The notes under the pieces were generated by a model. It ran no database searches and had not been told where the DNA came from. It saw only the letters and a list, made by a program, of their open reading frames with translations. The position numbers and the translations under genes were made by a program. Positions 16,328 through 25,952 of a DNA stretch of 64,000 nt are shown piece by piece. Within the stretch, counting starts at the first letter, position 1. The number at the start of each line of letters is the position of its first letter. Source of the DNA: Micromonospora_I sp040659735. GTDB taxonomy: Bacteria > Actinomycetota > Actinomycetes > Mycobacteriales > Micromonosporaceae. The stretch is taken from assembly GCF_040659735.1 (NCBI RefSeq), contig NZ_JBFANZ010000007.1, forward strand, positions 62,001-126,000, in the 5' to 3' direction.

Positions 16328-19300
16328 TCAGCCGTGGGTCGGCGGGATGGGAGATTTCGTGCTCCGCGGCAGCCGCAGCACCTCGAACTGGTCCGTCCCC
16401 TCCGCCAGCGCCGGGGCGGGCACCACCGGCCGCTCGGCAACCTCCACCGGCGCCACGTCGGGCTCCGGCGCGCCATCCGCGGCGGCCGCCCCGGTCACGT
16501 CGGGCCGGGGCGCGTCGCCCCGGCGCCGCCGCAGACGCTCCTTGGTGTGCTCCACCATCGTGTAGAGCGTCGGGACCAGCACCAGGGTCAGCAGCGTGGA
16601 GCTGATGAGACCGCCGATCACCACGATGGCGAGCGGCTGCGAGATGAAGCCACCCTCACCGGTGAGGCCCAACGCCATCGGCAGGAGCGCGAAGATCGTC
16701 GCGATCGCGGTCATCAGGATCGGACGCAACCGCCGTCGGCCACCCTCGATGACCGCCTCGCGTACGCCCATGCCCCCGGCCCGGTACTGGTTCACGAGGT
16801 CCATCAGCACGATCGCGTTGGTCACCACGATGCCGACGAGCATCAGGACGCCGATCAGCGCCGGCACGCCCAACGGCGTACCGGTGGCGAGCAGCAGCCC
16901 GATGGCGCCGGTCGCGGCGAACGGGATGGAGACGAGCAGGAGCAGCGGCTGAAGCAGGCTGCGGAAGGTGGCCACCATGATCACGAAGACGATCGCGATC
17001 GCGGCGAGCACCGCCAGCCCGAGGTCCGCGAACGCTTCGGCCTGGTCGGCGCTGACGCCACCGACGGTGTACGTGGCACCGGCCGGCAACGTCAGCTTGT
17101 CGAGCCGTTCGGTGAGGGCCGCCGTGGTGCTGCCCAGGTTGGAGCCGGTCGCCGTGCCACTGACCGTGACGCTGCGCTGGCCGTCGATCCGGGTCACCTG
17201 GACGGGACCCTTCACCTCGGTGACCTCCGCGACGTCGCCGAGCTTCACCGGCCCGATCGGGAGGGCGACCAGCTCGTCCACCGTGGCCGGTGCGCTGCCG
17301 CCGCCGAGCATCACCTTCTGCTGCTCCCCGTCGAGCGTCACCTGCCCGAGCGGGGCGCCACGGAAGGACTGCGCCACGAGCTGCCCGATCGCCGCTTCGG
17401 AGAGTCCGACCCGGGCCGCCGCGTCGCGCTTGACCGTCACCTGGATCCGCGGCGCGCTCTCCGCCAGGCTGCTCTTCACCTCGGTGACGTCGGGCGTGCC
17501 CTCCATCGCCCGACGTACCTGCTCCTCAGCACGGGCCAGCACTTCGGCGTCGGCTGCCTGGACGATCACCTGGAGCTCGTTGGCCGACGCCCCGCCGGGG
17601 CCGCCGCCACCGCCACCGACGGTGAGCTCGCCGGCGCCGAGTCCCTTGAACTCCTCGCGCAGCCGGTCCTGGAACTTCGCGCTGTCCACGTCGGCGTCGA
17701 GGGCGACCGAGAACTCGGCGGACGTGGCGGAGCCACCACCGAATCCGAAGATGCCTCCCCCACCGATCGTCACCTGGTAGGACTTCACGCCCTCGGTGCG
17801 CTTCAGCACTGCCTCGACCTTCTTCGCCGCGGCGTCGGTCGCCGGCAGGCTCGTGCCCGCCGGCAGCTTCTGACGGACGCTGAGCGTGTCCTGGCCCGAG
17901 TCGTCGATGAAGTTGGTCTCCAGCCGGGTCGAGAGCGCGAACGTGCCGAGCAGCACGACGAGGCCGATCGCGACCGTCGCCCAGCGGCGGGTGGTGGCGA
18001 AGTTGATCACAGGCAGATACGCCCGCTGCAGCGGACTGCGCAGCTCCTTCTCCTCCGCCGCGCGCCGCACCGCTTCGTCGTCCTCACCGCTCACCGGCTT
18101 GAGGAACCAGTACGCGAGGACCGGAATGATGGTCAGCGACACCAGCAGCGAGGCGAGCAGCGCCACCGTCACGGTGATCGCGAACGGCGCGAAGAGCTGC
18201 CCCACGAAACCACCGACGAGCGCGATCGGGGCGAACACGGCGACCGTCGTCAGGGTCGAGGCGGTCACCGCGCCGGAGACCTCGCGTACGCCGTCGAGGA
18301 TCGCCTTGCGCTTGGCCTCTCCGTACGCCAGATGCCGTTTGATGTTTTCCAGCACGACGATGGAGTCATCGACCACCCGACCGACGGCGATGGTCAGCGC
18401 GCCGAGGGTGAGCAGGTTGAGCGAGTAGTCGCCGACCCAGAGCGCGATCAGCGCGACCAGGACCGAGAGCGGGATGGAGACCGCGGTGACCAGTGTGGAG
18501 CGCACCGACAGCAGGAACACCAGGATCACCACGACGGCCATCAGCAGGCCGAGCAGCCCTTCGGTCGTGAGGCTGTCGATCGACTTCTCGACGAACGGCG
18601 CCTGATCGAAGATCACGGTGAGCTCGGCGCCCGAGGCGGCGCCGAGGGCGCCCAGCCGGTCGCGGATCTCGTGCGAGATGGCGACGGCGTTGCCGTCCGG
18701 GGTCGCGGTGACCGAGATGCCGAGGCTGTTGGCGCCGTTCGTGCGGGTGAACGACGTCGGGTCGGCGAGCCGCTGCTCGACCGTCGCGATGTCGCCGAGC
18801 TCCACCGGCGCCCCCGGCCCGGTGGGGCTGAGGTAGATCGCGCGCAGCTCCTCCACGGACCCGATCCGGGTGCCGACCTGCACGGTCAGCGTCTCATCCC
18901 CTTGGGTGAGGGCCCCCGCGGGGATCGCTACGCCGTTGGCCTGCAGGGCCGCCCCGATCGCGGTGGGCGCGATCCGGGCGGCAGCGAGCTTGACCAGGTC
19001 CGGAATGATCATCACGATCCGGTCACGTGCCCCGGTCACCTCGGCGGCGCGGACGCCGTCGATGCTCTCGATCTCGGGGATGACCGTCTTCGCCAGCTTG
19101 TCCGCCAGCTCGCGCTCGTCGCCGCCACCGCCGGACGCCGCGAGGACGATGGCCGGCAGGTCGTCGGTGCTGCCGGCGAAGACGACGGGGTCCACGCTCG
19201 CCGGGAGCTGCGCGTCGATGCGGTTGAGCGCCGTCTGCAGCTTGTTGACCGCGTCGTCGAGGTCGGTGCCGAACTCGAACTCCACCTGGACGGTGGCGAA

Positions 19301-19564
19301 GCCCTCGCTGGAGGTCGACGTCACCTTACTGAGGCCCGGAAGCCCCTGGATGCTGTTCTCGATCGGCTCGGCGACCTGCGCCTCGACGATCTCCGACGCG
19401 GCGCCGGGATAGCCGGCGGAGATGAACGCGGCCGGAAACTCCAGCGACGGCAGCAGCTGTTGTTTCAGCGACGGGACGGCGAACGCCCCGAACGCGGTGA
19501 TCACCACCGCCACGAGAGCGACGAGACCCCGGTTGGCGAGGCTGAGTCTGGCGAGCAAGGACAT
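16328..19564 (-). CDS. RND efflux pump of the AcrB/SwrC (HAE1) type
   Basis: Large proton-driven multidrug exporter, 1078 residues, the usual length. It has one helix at residues ~13-33, a first large periplasmic-type loop, helices 2-6 including AVGRVVDDSIVVLENIK with the paired Asp of the proton relay, a second loop, then helices 8-12. In Gram-positives such pumps act without an outer-membrane channel, as SwrC of Bacillus does. The C-terminal ~60 residues are a charged cytoplasmic tail. The ATG at 19564 is preferred: AGGAG lies 11 bases upstream and overlaps the alternative GTG at 19576. It is divergent from a MarR regulator, which probably represses it; a palindrome lies between. Confidence 0.9.
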   Translation of the reverse strand: MSLLARLSLANRGLVALVAVVITAFGAFAVPSLKQQLLPSLEFPAAFISAGYPGAASEIVEAQVAEPIENSIQGLPGLSKVTSTSSEGFATVQVEFEFGTDLDDAVNKLQTALNRIDAQLPASVDPVVFAGSTDDLPAIVLAASGGGGDERELADKLAKTVIPEIESIDGVRAAEVTGARDRIVMIIPDLVKLAAARIAPTAIGAALQANGVAIPAGALTQGDETLTVQVGTRIGSVEELRAIYLSPTGPGAPVELGDIATVEQRLADPTSFTRTNGANSLGISVTATPDGNAVAISHEIRDRLGALGAASGAELTVIFDQAPFVEKSIDSLTTEGLLGLLMAVVVILVFLLSVRSTLVTAVSIPLSVLVALIALWVGDYSLNLLTLGALTIAVGRVVDDSIVVLENIKRHLAYGEAKRKAILDGVREVSGAVTASTLTTVAVFAPIALVGGFVGQLFAPFAITVTVALLASLLVSLTIIPVLAYWFLKPVSGEDDEAVRRAAEEKELRSPLQRAYLPVINFATTRRWATVAIGLVVLLGTFALSTRLETNFIDDSGQDTLSVRQKLPAGTSLPATDAAAKKVEAVLKRTEGVKSYQVTIGGGGIFGFGGGSATSAEFSVALDADVDSAKFQDRLREEFKGLGAGELTVGGGGGGPGGASANELQVIVQAADAEVLARAEEQVRRAMEGTPDVTEVKSSLAESAPRIQVTVKRDAAARVGLSEAAIGQLVAQSFRGAPLGQVTLDGEQQKVMLGGGSAPATVDELVALPIGPVKLGDVAEVTEVKGPVQVTRIDGQRSVTVSGTATGSNLGSTTAALTERLDKLTLPAGATYTVGGVSADQAEAFADLGLAVLAAIAIVFVIMVATFRSLLQPLLLLVSIPFAATGAIGLLLATGTPLGVPALIGVLMLVGIVVTNAIVLMDLVNQYRAGGMGVREAVIEGGRRRLRPILMTAIATIFALLPMALGLTGEGGFISQPLAIVVIGGLISSTLLTLVLVPTLYTMVEHTKERLRRRRGDAPRPDVTGAAAADGAPEPDVAPVEVAERPVVPAPALAEGTDQFEVLRLPRSTKSPIPPTHG

Positions 19565-19600
19565 GAGCGGGGTCACTCCTGGCTAGTAGGTTAGCGCGGC

Positions 19601-19613
19601 GCAAACAGTTTGC
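19601..19613. promoter_or_regulatory. probable MarR operator
   Basis: GCAAACAGTTTGC is a perfect 6+1+6 palindrome in the 140-bp gap between the RND pump and marR, 37 bp before the pump start. Position and size fit a MarR dimer site controlling both genes; inferred. Confidence 0.5.
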
Positions 19614-19704
19614 CCGAAGCGAACAATTAGGCTGACGCGGGGGCCGCTGATAGCGTCCGGCGATCAGAACGTCGGTTGCGGCGACGGTGAGACGGGGAGA
19701 CGTG

Positions 19705-20154
19705 ATGACCGACCGCGAGCGACTGATCGAGCAGATCATGTCGGCGCAGCGGCGGATGCAGGTTCTCTTCGCCTACGACCGCTCCGACCCGCTCTTCGCC
19801 GCCAACCTGACCGTGCCGCAACTGAAGACGCTGCTCCTGCTCTTTCTGCGCGGAAGCGCTTCCGGGCAGGATCTCGGCCGGCTGCTCGGGGTCAGCCTGG
19901 CCACCGTCACGGGGATCGTCGACCGCCTCGTCGCCCAGCAGCTGGTGAGCCGCCGCGAGGATCCCCGCGACCGGCGGGTGCGGCTCGTCGAGCTGACCGG
20001 CGAGGGTCAGCGGTTGATGGAAGGCATCATCACGGCGGGAACGGAGCGGCAACGCCGACTGCTCGATCGCCTCAACGAGGCGGACCTCCGTACGGTCGAG
20101 CGCGCACTGACCATCATGATCGACGCCGCATCGACAGACCCCACCACCCCATAA
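19705..20154 (+). CDS. MarR-family transcriptional regulator
   Basis: Winged-helix dimeric regulator, 149 residues. The recognition part SGQDLGRLLGVSLATVTGIVDRL is followed by the wing signature REDPRDRRVRLVELT. MarR proteins usually repress a neighbouring pump and release DNA on ligand binding, so the divergent RND gene is the likely target. The ATG at 19705 has GGGAG five bases upstream; a GTG 18 bases earlier is in frame but unsupported. Confidence 0.9.
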   Translation: MTDRERLIEQIMSAQRRMQVLFAYDRSDPLFAANLTVPQLKTLLLLFLRGSASGQDLGRLLGVSLATVTGIVDRLVAQQLVSRREDPRDRRVRLVELTGEGQRLMEGIITAGTERQRRLLDRLNEADLRTVERALTIMIDAASTDPTTP

Positions 20155-20197
20155 CCCCCCGCCCCGCCCCGCCGCCCCCGCCCGCCGCCCCTGCACG

Positions 20198-20280
20198 GTC
20201 GATCAAGGACGTATTCGCACGACTTGATCTCTATCCGTGTGAATACGCCCTTGATCGACATGAAAGTCCTTGATCGACGG
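20198..20280 (-). repeat. 83-bp palindromic repeat, copy 1
   Basis: Dispersed element with near-identical copy at 36809-36891. Its core 62 bp (20198-20259) is an imperfect palindrome whose 24-nt arms begin GTCGATCAAGG and end CCTTGATCGAC; a third CTTGATCGAC arm follows at 20269-20278. It lies between the 3' ends of marR and thrC, where it could terminate both. No transposase or target duplication is seen. Confidence 0.85.
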
Positions 20281-20291
20281 GCACTGCGACG

Positions 20292-21341
20292 TCAGGCGAG
20301 ATCCAGCGCGCGGGCGGCCGCCAGCACATCGTTCCTGATGGTGGTCGGTGCCGGGGCGGTGGAGATCGCCCACTCGGGATCCTTCAGACCGTGACCCGTC
20401 ACGGTGCAGACCACGGTCGATCCGTGCGGCACCATGCCCGCGTCGGCCTGCTGCAGCAGCCCGGCCACGCTCGCCGCGCTCGCCAACTCGACGAAGACCC
20501 CGACCTCACGGGCGAGCAGGCGGTAGGCCGCGAGGATCTCCCGATCGGTCACCGCGGCGATCAATCCACCGGACGCGTCGCGCGCGTCTAGCGCCTTGGT
20601 CCAGCTCGCCGGGTTGCCGATCCGGATCGCGGTGGCGATCGTCGACGGCTCGCGTACGGCGGCGCCGTTCACGATCGGGGCGGCGCCGGCCGCTTGGAAG
20701 CCGTACATCCTGGGCGTTCTGGTGGCGTTGCCGGCGGCGACGTCCTCCTGGTAGCCCATCCAGTAGGCGGTGATGTTGCCGGCGTTGCCGACCGGCAGGC
20801 AGTGGATGTCCGGCGCGTCGCCGAGCGCCTCCACGATCTCGAACGCGCCCGTCTTCTGACCGTGCAGCCGGTCGATGTTGACGGAGTTGACCAGCGCGAC
20901 GGGGTAGTCCTGGGAAAGCTTGGAGGCGAGCGCGAGGCAGTCGTCGAAGTTGCCGTTGACCTGCAGCAGTTTCGCGCCGTGGACGAGCGCCTGGGCAAGC
21001 TTGCCCAGCGCGATCTTGCCCTGCGGCACGAGCACCGCGCAGGTGAGGCCGGCGCGGGCCGCGTAGGCCGCCGCCGAGGCACTGGTATTGCCGGTCGAGG
21101 CGCAGATGATCGCCTTGTTGCCGGCCTCGACGGCCTTCGAGACCGCCAGGGTCATGCCACGGTCCTTGAACGACCCGGTGGGGTTGGCGCCCTCGACCTT
21201 GAGGTAGACGTCGCAGCCCAGTCGCGAGGAGAGCACCGGCGCGGGCAGGAGCGGTGTGTTCCCCTCGTGCAGGGTCACCACCGGCGTCGCGTCAGTGACG
21301 GGCAGCCGGTCCCGGTACGCCTCGATCAGACCTCGCCACAT
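20292..21341 (-). CDS. thrC: threonine synthase
   Basis: PLP enzyme converting O-phospho-homoserine to threonine and phosphate. The PLP lysine is in PTGSFKDRGM and the phosphate-binding loop is GNAGNITAYW; the N-terminal VVTLHEGNTPLL is the family signature. Length 349. The ATG at 21341 (MWRGLIEAYRDR) matches actinobacterial relatives and has GAGGAG just upstream; the frame stays open another 29 codons but those are not conserved in style. It follows hom on the same strand after a 155-bp gap with no clear terminator. Confidence 0.95.
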   Translation of the reverse strand: MWRGLIEAYRDRLPVTDATPVVTLHEGNTPLLPAPVLSSRLGCDVYLKVEGANPTGSFKDRGMTLAVSKAVEAGNKAIICASTGNTSASAAAYAARAGLTCAVLVPQGKIALGKLAQALVHGAKLLQVNGNFDDCLALASKLSQDYPVALVNSVNIDRLHGQKTGAFEIVEALGDAPDIHCLPVGNAGNITAYWMGYQEDVAAGNATRTPRMYGFQAAGAAPIVNGAAVREPSTIATAIRIGNPASWTKALDARDASGGLIAAVTDREILAAYRLLAREVGVFVELASAASVAGLLQQADAGMVPHGSTVVCTVTGHGLKDPEWAISTAPAPTTIRNDVLAAARALDLA

Positions 21342-21496
21342 GCCGCTCTCCTCACCTGTCGCTTCACCGTCCGCGACCGCGGACCGATCCACCCGTCCCG
21401 CCTGACCAGCATCCATCGGCGCGGCCATGCGTACCCCCGAATAACCATCTGGCGGGACGTGATCCGCGCCTCAACCAGCCGGAACGGCGCCGGACC

Positions 21497-22801
21497 CTAC
21501 TGGCCGCCCTCGACGCGGAGCACGCTGGCGATGGAGCGGACGATGTCCAGGCCGCGCAGCTCCTCGACCGTTGCGGCGAGTGCCGCCTCCGGCGCGCCGT
21601 GCGTGACGACGACCAGGATGGCGTCGTCCGCGCGACCCGACTGACGGACCGTCGCGATCGACACGTCGTGCTTGGCGAAGACCCCGGCCACAGTCGCCAG
21701 GACGCCGGCGCGGTCGGCCACGTCGAGGCTGATGTGGTAGCGGGTGGGAGCCTCCCCCATCGACCGGATCGGCAGGTGGGCGTAGGCCGACTCGCTCGCC
21801 GCACGCACCCCGGCGAGGCGGTTGCGGGCCACCGCCACGATGTCGCCCATCACCGCGCTGGCGGTCGGCGCGCCACCGGCGCCCCGGCCGTAGAACATGA
21901 GCTGCCCGGCGGCGGCCGCCTCGACGAAGACCGCGTTGAACGCGTCGCCGACGCTGGCGAGCGGGTGGGTGCGCGGGATCATCGCCGGGTGCACGCGGAC
22001 GCTCACCGACTCCACGCCGGCCCGGTCCGGGCCGCGCTCGGCGATACAGAGCAGCTTGATCGTGCAGCCCATCGCCTTGGCGCTCGCCACATCCGCGGCG
22101 GTCACCTCGGTGATGCCCTCCCGGTAGACGTCGGCGGCGCCGACCCGGGTGTGGAAGGCGAGCGACGCCAGGATAGCCGCCTTGGCCGCCGCGTCGAAGC
22201 CCTCGATGTCGGCGGTCGGGTCGGCTTCGGCGTACCCGAGCTCGGTCGCCTCGTCGAGCGCCTCGGTGAACCCGGCCCCGGTGGCGTCCATCGCGGAGAG
22301 GATGAAGTTGGTGGTGCCGTTGACGATGCCGGTGACCCGGGTGATCGTGTCGCCGTGCAGCGATTCGCGCAGCGGACGCAGCAGCGGGATCGCGCCCGCC
22401 ACGGACGCCTCGTAGTAGAGGTCGGCGCCACCCTCGGCGGCCGCGTCGTGCAGCGCCGCCCCGTCCTCCGCGAGCAGCGCCTTGTTCGCGGTCACCGCGC
22501 TCTTGCCGGCACGCAGCGCCTCGACCAGCCAGGTGCGCGCCGGCTCGATGCCGCCGACCACCTCGACCACGATGTCGACGTCGTCGCGCTTGACCAGGCC
22601 GAGCGGGTCGGTGGTGAACAGCGCCGGATCCACCGGCAGCGGCCCGCGGTCGCGGCCGAGTCGGCGTACGGCGATGCCGGCGAGTTCGATCGGTGCCCCG
22701 ATCCGGGCGGCCAGATCGTCGGCCTGCTCGTGCAGCAGCCGGACGACCTCGGCACCGACCGTTCCGCAGCCCAGCAACGCCAGGCGGACCGGGTTAACCA
22801 T
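21497..22801 (-). CDS. hom: homoserine dehydrogenase
   Basis: NAD(P)H-dependent reduction of aspartate semialdehyde to homoserine, the branch point to threonine and methionine. N-terminal Rossmann loop LLGCGTVGAEV, central catalytic region with VNGTTNFILSAM, and a C-terminal ACT domain (YHISLDVADRAGVLATVAG, from residue ~355) expected to give threonine feedback inhibition. Length 434. The ATG at 22801 lies two bases past the lysA stop with GGGG as ribosome site; a GTG at 22807 overlapping lysA is the alternative. Confidence 0.95.
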   Translation of the reverse strand: MVNPVRLALLGCGTVGAEVVRLLHEQADDLAARIGAPIELAGIAVRRLGRDRGPLPVDPALFTTDPLGLVKRDDVDIVVEVVGGIEPARTWLVEALRAGKSAVTANKALLAEDGAALHDAAAEGGADLYYEASVAGAIPLLRPLRESLHGDTITRVTGIVNGTTNFILSAMDATGAGFTEALDEATELGYAEADPTADIEGFDAAAKAAILASLAFHTRVGAADVYREGITEVTAADVASAKAMGCTIKLLCIAERGPDRAGVESVSVRVHPAMIPRTHPLASVGDAFNAVFVEAAAAGQLMFYGRGAGGAPTASAVMGDIVAVARNRLAGVRAASESAYAHLPIRSMGEAPTRYHISLDVADRAGVLATVAGVFAKHDVSIATVRQSGRADDAILVVVTHGAPEAALAATVEELRGLDIVRSIASVLRVEGGQ

Positions 22802-22803
22802 GC

Positions 22804-24186
22804 TCACCCCACATCGAGTGCCAGTAGATCGTCTTCGGTCTCCCGCCGGACGATCACCCGTGCCTGGCCGTCGCGGACCGCGACGACCGGCGGACGCGGC
22901 ACGTGGTTGTAGTTGCTCGCCATGCTCCGGCAGTACGCACCCGTGCCCGGCACTGCGAGAAGATCTCCGGGCTGCACGTCGGCGGGGAGAAATTCATCCT
23001 TCACCACCACATCCCCGGACTCACAATGCTTTCCCACCACGCGGGCGAGGATGGGCCCGGCGACCGAGGCGCGGGAGGCGAGCGTCGCCGAATAGGACGC
23101 GTCGTAGAGCGCCGTGCGGATGTTGTCGCTCATCCCACCGTCGACGCTGACGTAGGTGCGGATGCCGTCGACGTCCTTGACCGTGCCGACCTCGTAGAGG
23201 GTGAACACGGCCGGGCCGACGATCGCCCGCCCCGGCTCGATCGACAGCCGCGGCACGGCGAGATCGTGCAGCTCACACTCACTGTCGACGATCTTGTTCA
23301 GCCGCTTCGCGAGGTCGTACGGGGAGGCCGGGTCGTCCTGGGTGGTGTAGGCGATCCCGAAGCCGCCGCCCAGGTCCAGCTCGGGCAACTCCACACCGCG
23401 GGCGTCGCGGATCTGCGCCTGCAGGTCGAGCACCCGCCGCGCCGAGACCTCGAAGCCGCTCGTGTCGAAGATCTGCGAGCCGATGTGCGAGTGCAGGCCA
23501 CGCAGGTCCAGCACGTCCTCGTCGATGATCCGCATGGCGGCCTCGAACGCGGCGCCGCCGGCGAGCGAGAAACCGAACTTCTGGTCCTCGTGGGCGGTGG
23601 CGATGAACTCGTGGGTGTGCGCCTCGACGCCGACGGTGACCCGGACCAGCACCTTCGGCCGTACGCCGCGCTCGCGCGCCAGCGCGCTCAACCGCTCGAT
23701 CTCGGCGAAGGAGTCGACGATGATCCGGCCGAGCCCCGCGTCGAGCGCACGCGCCAGCTCGCCGGTCGACTTGTTGTTGCCGTGGAAGCCGATCCGCTCG
23801 GGCGGCATCCCGGCGCTGAGCGCCACCGCCAGCTCGCCACCGGTGCAGATGTCGAGATGCAGCCCCTCCTCCGCGATGACCCGTACGACGGCGCGGCAGA
23901 GGAACGCCTTGCCGGCGTAGTAGACGTCGTGGTCGGGGAAGGCCGCCCGGAACTCGCGGCAGCGGGTGCGCAGGTCGTCCTCGTCGAGCACGTACGCCGG
24001 CGTACCGAACTCTTCGGCCAGCTCGCGGACGCCGAGGCCGCCCACGGCGACGGCGCCGTCGGCGGACCGTGTGACGGTGCGCGGCCACAGGTGCGGCACG
24101 AGCGCGTTGACGTCCTGCGGCGGTCGCAGCCAGGCCGGTCGCGTGCCGATGTCGCCGTGCAGCGCGCCGGCTTCATGCGCTCGCAT
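22804..24186 (-). CDS. lysA: diaminopimelate decarboxylase
   Basis: PLP enzyme making L-lysine from meso-diaminopimelate. The PLP lysine is in YYAGKAFLC near residue 92; HIGSQIFD and the glycine-rich LDLGGGFGI phosphate loop are intact; the other-subunit CESGDVV catalytic Cys-Glu is present. Length 460 with the long actinobacterial N-terminal lead. Three bases separate its ATG from the argS stop and two its stop from the hom start, so argS, lysA and hom form an operon. Confidence 0.96.
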   Translation of the reverse strand: MRAHEAGALHGDIGTRPAWLRPPQDVNALVPHLWPRTVTRSADGAVAVGGLGVRELAEEFGTPAYVLDEDDLRTRCREFRAAFPDHDVYYAGKAFLCRAVVRVIAEEGLHLDICTGGELAVALSAGMPPERIGFHGNNKSTGELARALDAGLGRIIVDSFAEIERLSALARERGVRPKVLVRVTVGVEAHTHEFIATAHEDQKFGFSLAGGAAFEAAMRIIDEDVLDLRGLHSHIGSQIFDTSGFEVSARRVLDLQAQIRDARGVELPELDLGGGFGIAYTTQDDPASPYDLAKRLNKIVDSECELHDLAVPRLSIEPGRAIVGPAVFTLYEVGTVKDVDGIRTYVSVDGGMSDNIRTALYDASYSATLASRASVAGPILARVVGKHCESGDVVVKDEFLPADVQPGDLLAVPGTGAYCRSMASNYNHVPRPPVVAVRDGQARVIVRRETEDDLLALDVG

Positions 24187-24189
24187 GTG

Positions 24190-25854
24190 CTACATCCTCT
24201 CCGGGGCCGAGACGCCGAGCAGCTCCAACCCGTTGGCGATCACCGTGCGGGTGGCGTCGTTGAGCCAGAGCCGCGCCCGGTGGAGATCGGTGATCTCTTC
24301 GTCCCCATGCGGAAGTATGCGGCAGTTGTCGTAAAAGCGGTGGTAGGACCCGGCCAGGTCTTCCAGATACCGGGCCACCCGGTGCGGCTCGCGCAGCTCG
24401 GCCGCCGAGGCGAGCACCGCCGGATAGTCGCCGAGCGCCTTGAGAAGGTCGTTCTCCTTCTCGTGCGCCAGCAGCTCCGGGCGGAACGCCGCCGCGTCAC
24501 CGCGGGCGAGCCCCACCTCCGCCGCGTTGCGGCCCACGCTCGCCGTGCGGGCCGCGACGTACTGCACGTAATAGACCGGGTTGTCCCGGCTCGCCCGGGT
24601 CCACAGCTCCACGTCGATGTCGATCGGCGAGTCGCTGGAGTAGCGGGCGAGCGCGTAGCGGGCGGCGTCGACGCCGATCGCGTCGACCAGGTCCTCCAGC
24701 GTCACGACGGTGCCGGCCCGCTTGCTCATCCGCATGGGCTGCCCCTCGCGGACCAGGTTGACCATCTGCCCGATCAGGATCTCCAGGGTCTTGTCCGGGT
24801 CGTCACCGAAGCACGCGGCCATCGCCCGGAGCCGGCCGATGTAGCCGTGGTGATCGGCGCCGAGCATGATCACGACCCGGTCGAAGCCCCGCTCGCGCTT
24901 GTCGAGGTAGTAGGCGCAGTCGGCGGCGAAGTAGGTCCACTCGCCGTTGGACTTGCGCAGCACCCGGTCCTTGTCGTCACCGAAGTCGGTGCTGCGCAGC
25001 CAGATCGCGCCCTCGGACTCGAAGATGCGGCCCTGCTCGCGCAGCCGGTCGAGCGCCAGGTCGAGCTCGCCCCGGTCGTGCAGGTCCTTCTCGTTGAAGT
25101 AGGTGTCGAAGCGCACCCCGAAGTCGGCGAGCGAGTTCTTGATCTCGTCGAACATCAGCGCGACGCCCTCGACCCGGAAGACCTCCTGGGCGGCGGCCTC
25201 GTCGAGCTGCAGCACGTCGGGACGCTTGGCCACGACCGCGCCGGCGATGTCGGCGATGTACGCCCCGCCGTAGCCGTCCTCCGGCGCCGGCTCCCCCTTC
25301 GCCGCCGCGAGCAGCGAGCGGGCGAACCGGTCGATCTGCGAGCCGGCGTCGTTGAAGTAGTACTCCGTGCCGACCTCGGCGCCGGTCGCCCGCAGCAGCC
25401 GGGAGAGCGCGTCGCCGACCGCCGCCCACCGCACGCCACCGATGTGCACCGGGCCGGTCGGGTTCGCCGAGACGAACTCAAGATTGATCTTCTGGCCGGC
25501 GAACACCTCGCTGTGGCCGTACGCCTTGCCGGCCTCGACCACGGCGCGGGCGAGCTGGCCCGCGGCGGCCGGGTCGAGCCGGATGTTGAGGAAGCCGGGG
25601 CCGGCGATCTCGACGGACTTGATGCCGGGTATCCGGGTCAGCTGGTCGGCCAGGCCGGTGGCGAGCTCGCGCGGCGGCAGCCCCACCTTCTTGGCCAGTT
25701 GCAGGGCGACCGTCGACGCGTAGTCGCCGTGCTCCGGGTTGCGGGGTCGCTCCACCGCGGTCGTCTCCGGCAGCGCTGATTGATCGAGCCCACGCTCCTG
25801 GAACACGGCATGAGCGGCGGCGAGTACGGCCTCGGCGAGCTTGGCGGGAGTCAC
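24190..25854 (-). CDS. argS: arginyl-tRNA synthetase
   Basis: Class I synthetase attaching arginine to its tRNAs, 554 residues. The HIGH-type signature is ANPTGPVHIGG, the KMSKS-type loop is RMSKRAGT, and the C-terminal anticodon-binding helical domain ends in the normal LLGVSAPERM. Start GTG at 25854. No Shine-Dalgarno is visible; TAACAT six bases upstream could be a -10 box of a leaderless transcript. A three-codon reading frame overlaps the start (see findings). First gene of the argS-lysA-hom operon. Confidence 0.96.
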   Translation of the reverse strand: MTPAKLAEAVLAAAHAVFQERGLDQSALPETTAVERPRNPEHGDYASTVALQLAKKVGLPPRELATGLADQLTRIPGIKSVEIAGPGFLNIRLDPAAAGQLARAVVEAGKAYGHSEVFAGQKINLEFVSANPTGPVHIGGVRWAAVGDALSRLLRATGAEVGTEYYFNDAGSQIDRFARSLLAAAKGEPAPEDGYGGAYIADIAGAVVAKRPDVLQLDEAAAQEVFRVEGVALMFDEIKNSLADFGVRFDTYFNEKDLHDRGELDLALDRLREQGRIFESEGAIWLRSTDFGDDKDRVLRKSNGEWTYFAADCAYYLDKRERGFDRVVIMLGADHHGYIGRLRAMAACFGDDPDKTLEILIGQMVNLVREGQPMRMSKRAGTVVTLEDLVDAIGVDAARYALARYSSDSPIDIDVELWTRASRDNPVYYVQYVAARTASVGRNAAEVGLARGDAAAFRPELLAHEKENDLLKALGDYPAVLASAAELREPHRVARYLEDLAGSYHRFYDNCRILPHGDEEITDLHRARLWLNDATRTVIANGLELLGVSAPERM

Positions 25855-25866
25855 CGAAACATGTTA
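25851..25866 (-). promoter_or_regulatory. argS start region: candidate -10 box and overlapping mini-ORF
   Basis: On the minus strand TAACAT (25866-25861) lies six bases before the argS GTG, the spacing of a leaderless promoter. The same bases also contain ATG-TTT-CGG-TGA (25862-25851), whose stop overlaps the argS start as GTGA. Only one reading can hold, depending on where transcription starts. Confidence 0.35.
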
Positions 25867-25952
25867 CCGGGGGTAGACTCGGTCACTCGGCGGAGACCCT
25901 GCGCGTTGACGTGACCCGCCACCCCCGTGACCGACCGACCTGACGAGGCACC

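Noticed and set aside
16307..19594. Long open frame opposite the RND pump
   Set aside because: Low-complexity Arg/Asp/His product; shadow of the pump gene.
22903..25779. Long plus-strand frame across lysA and argS
   Set aside because: Antisense to two well-supported essential genes; no domain content.
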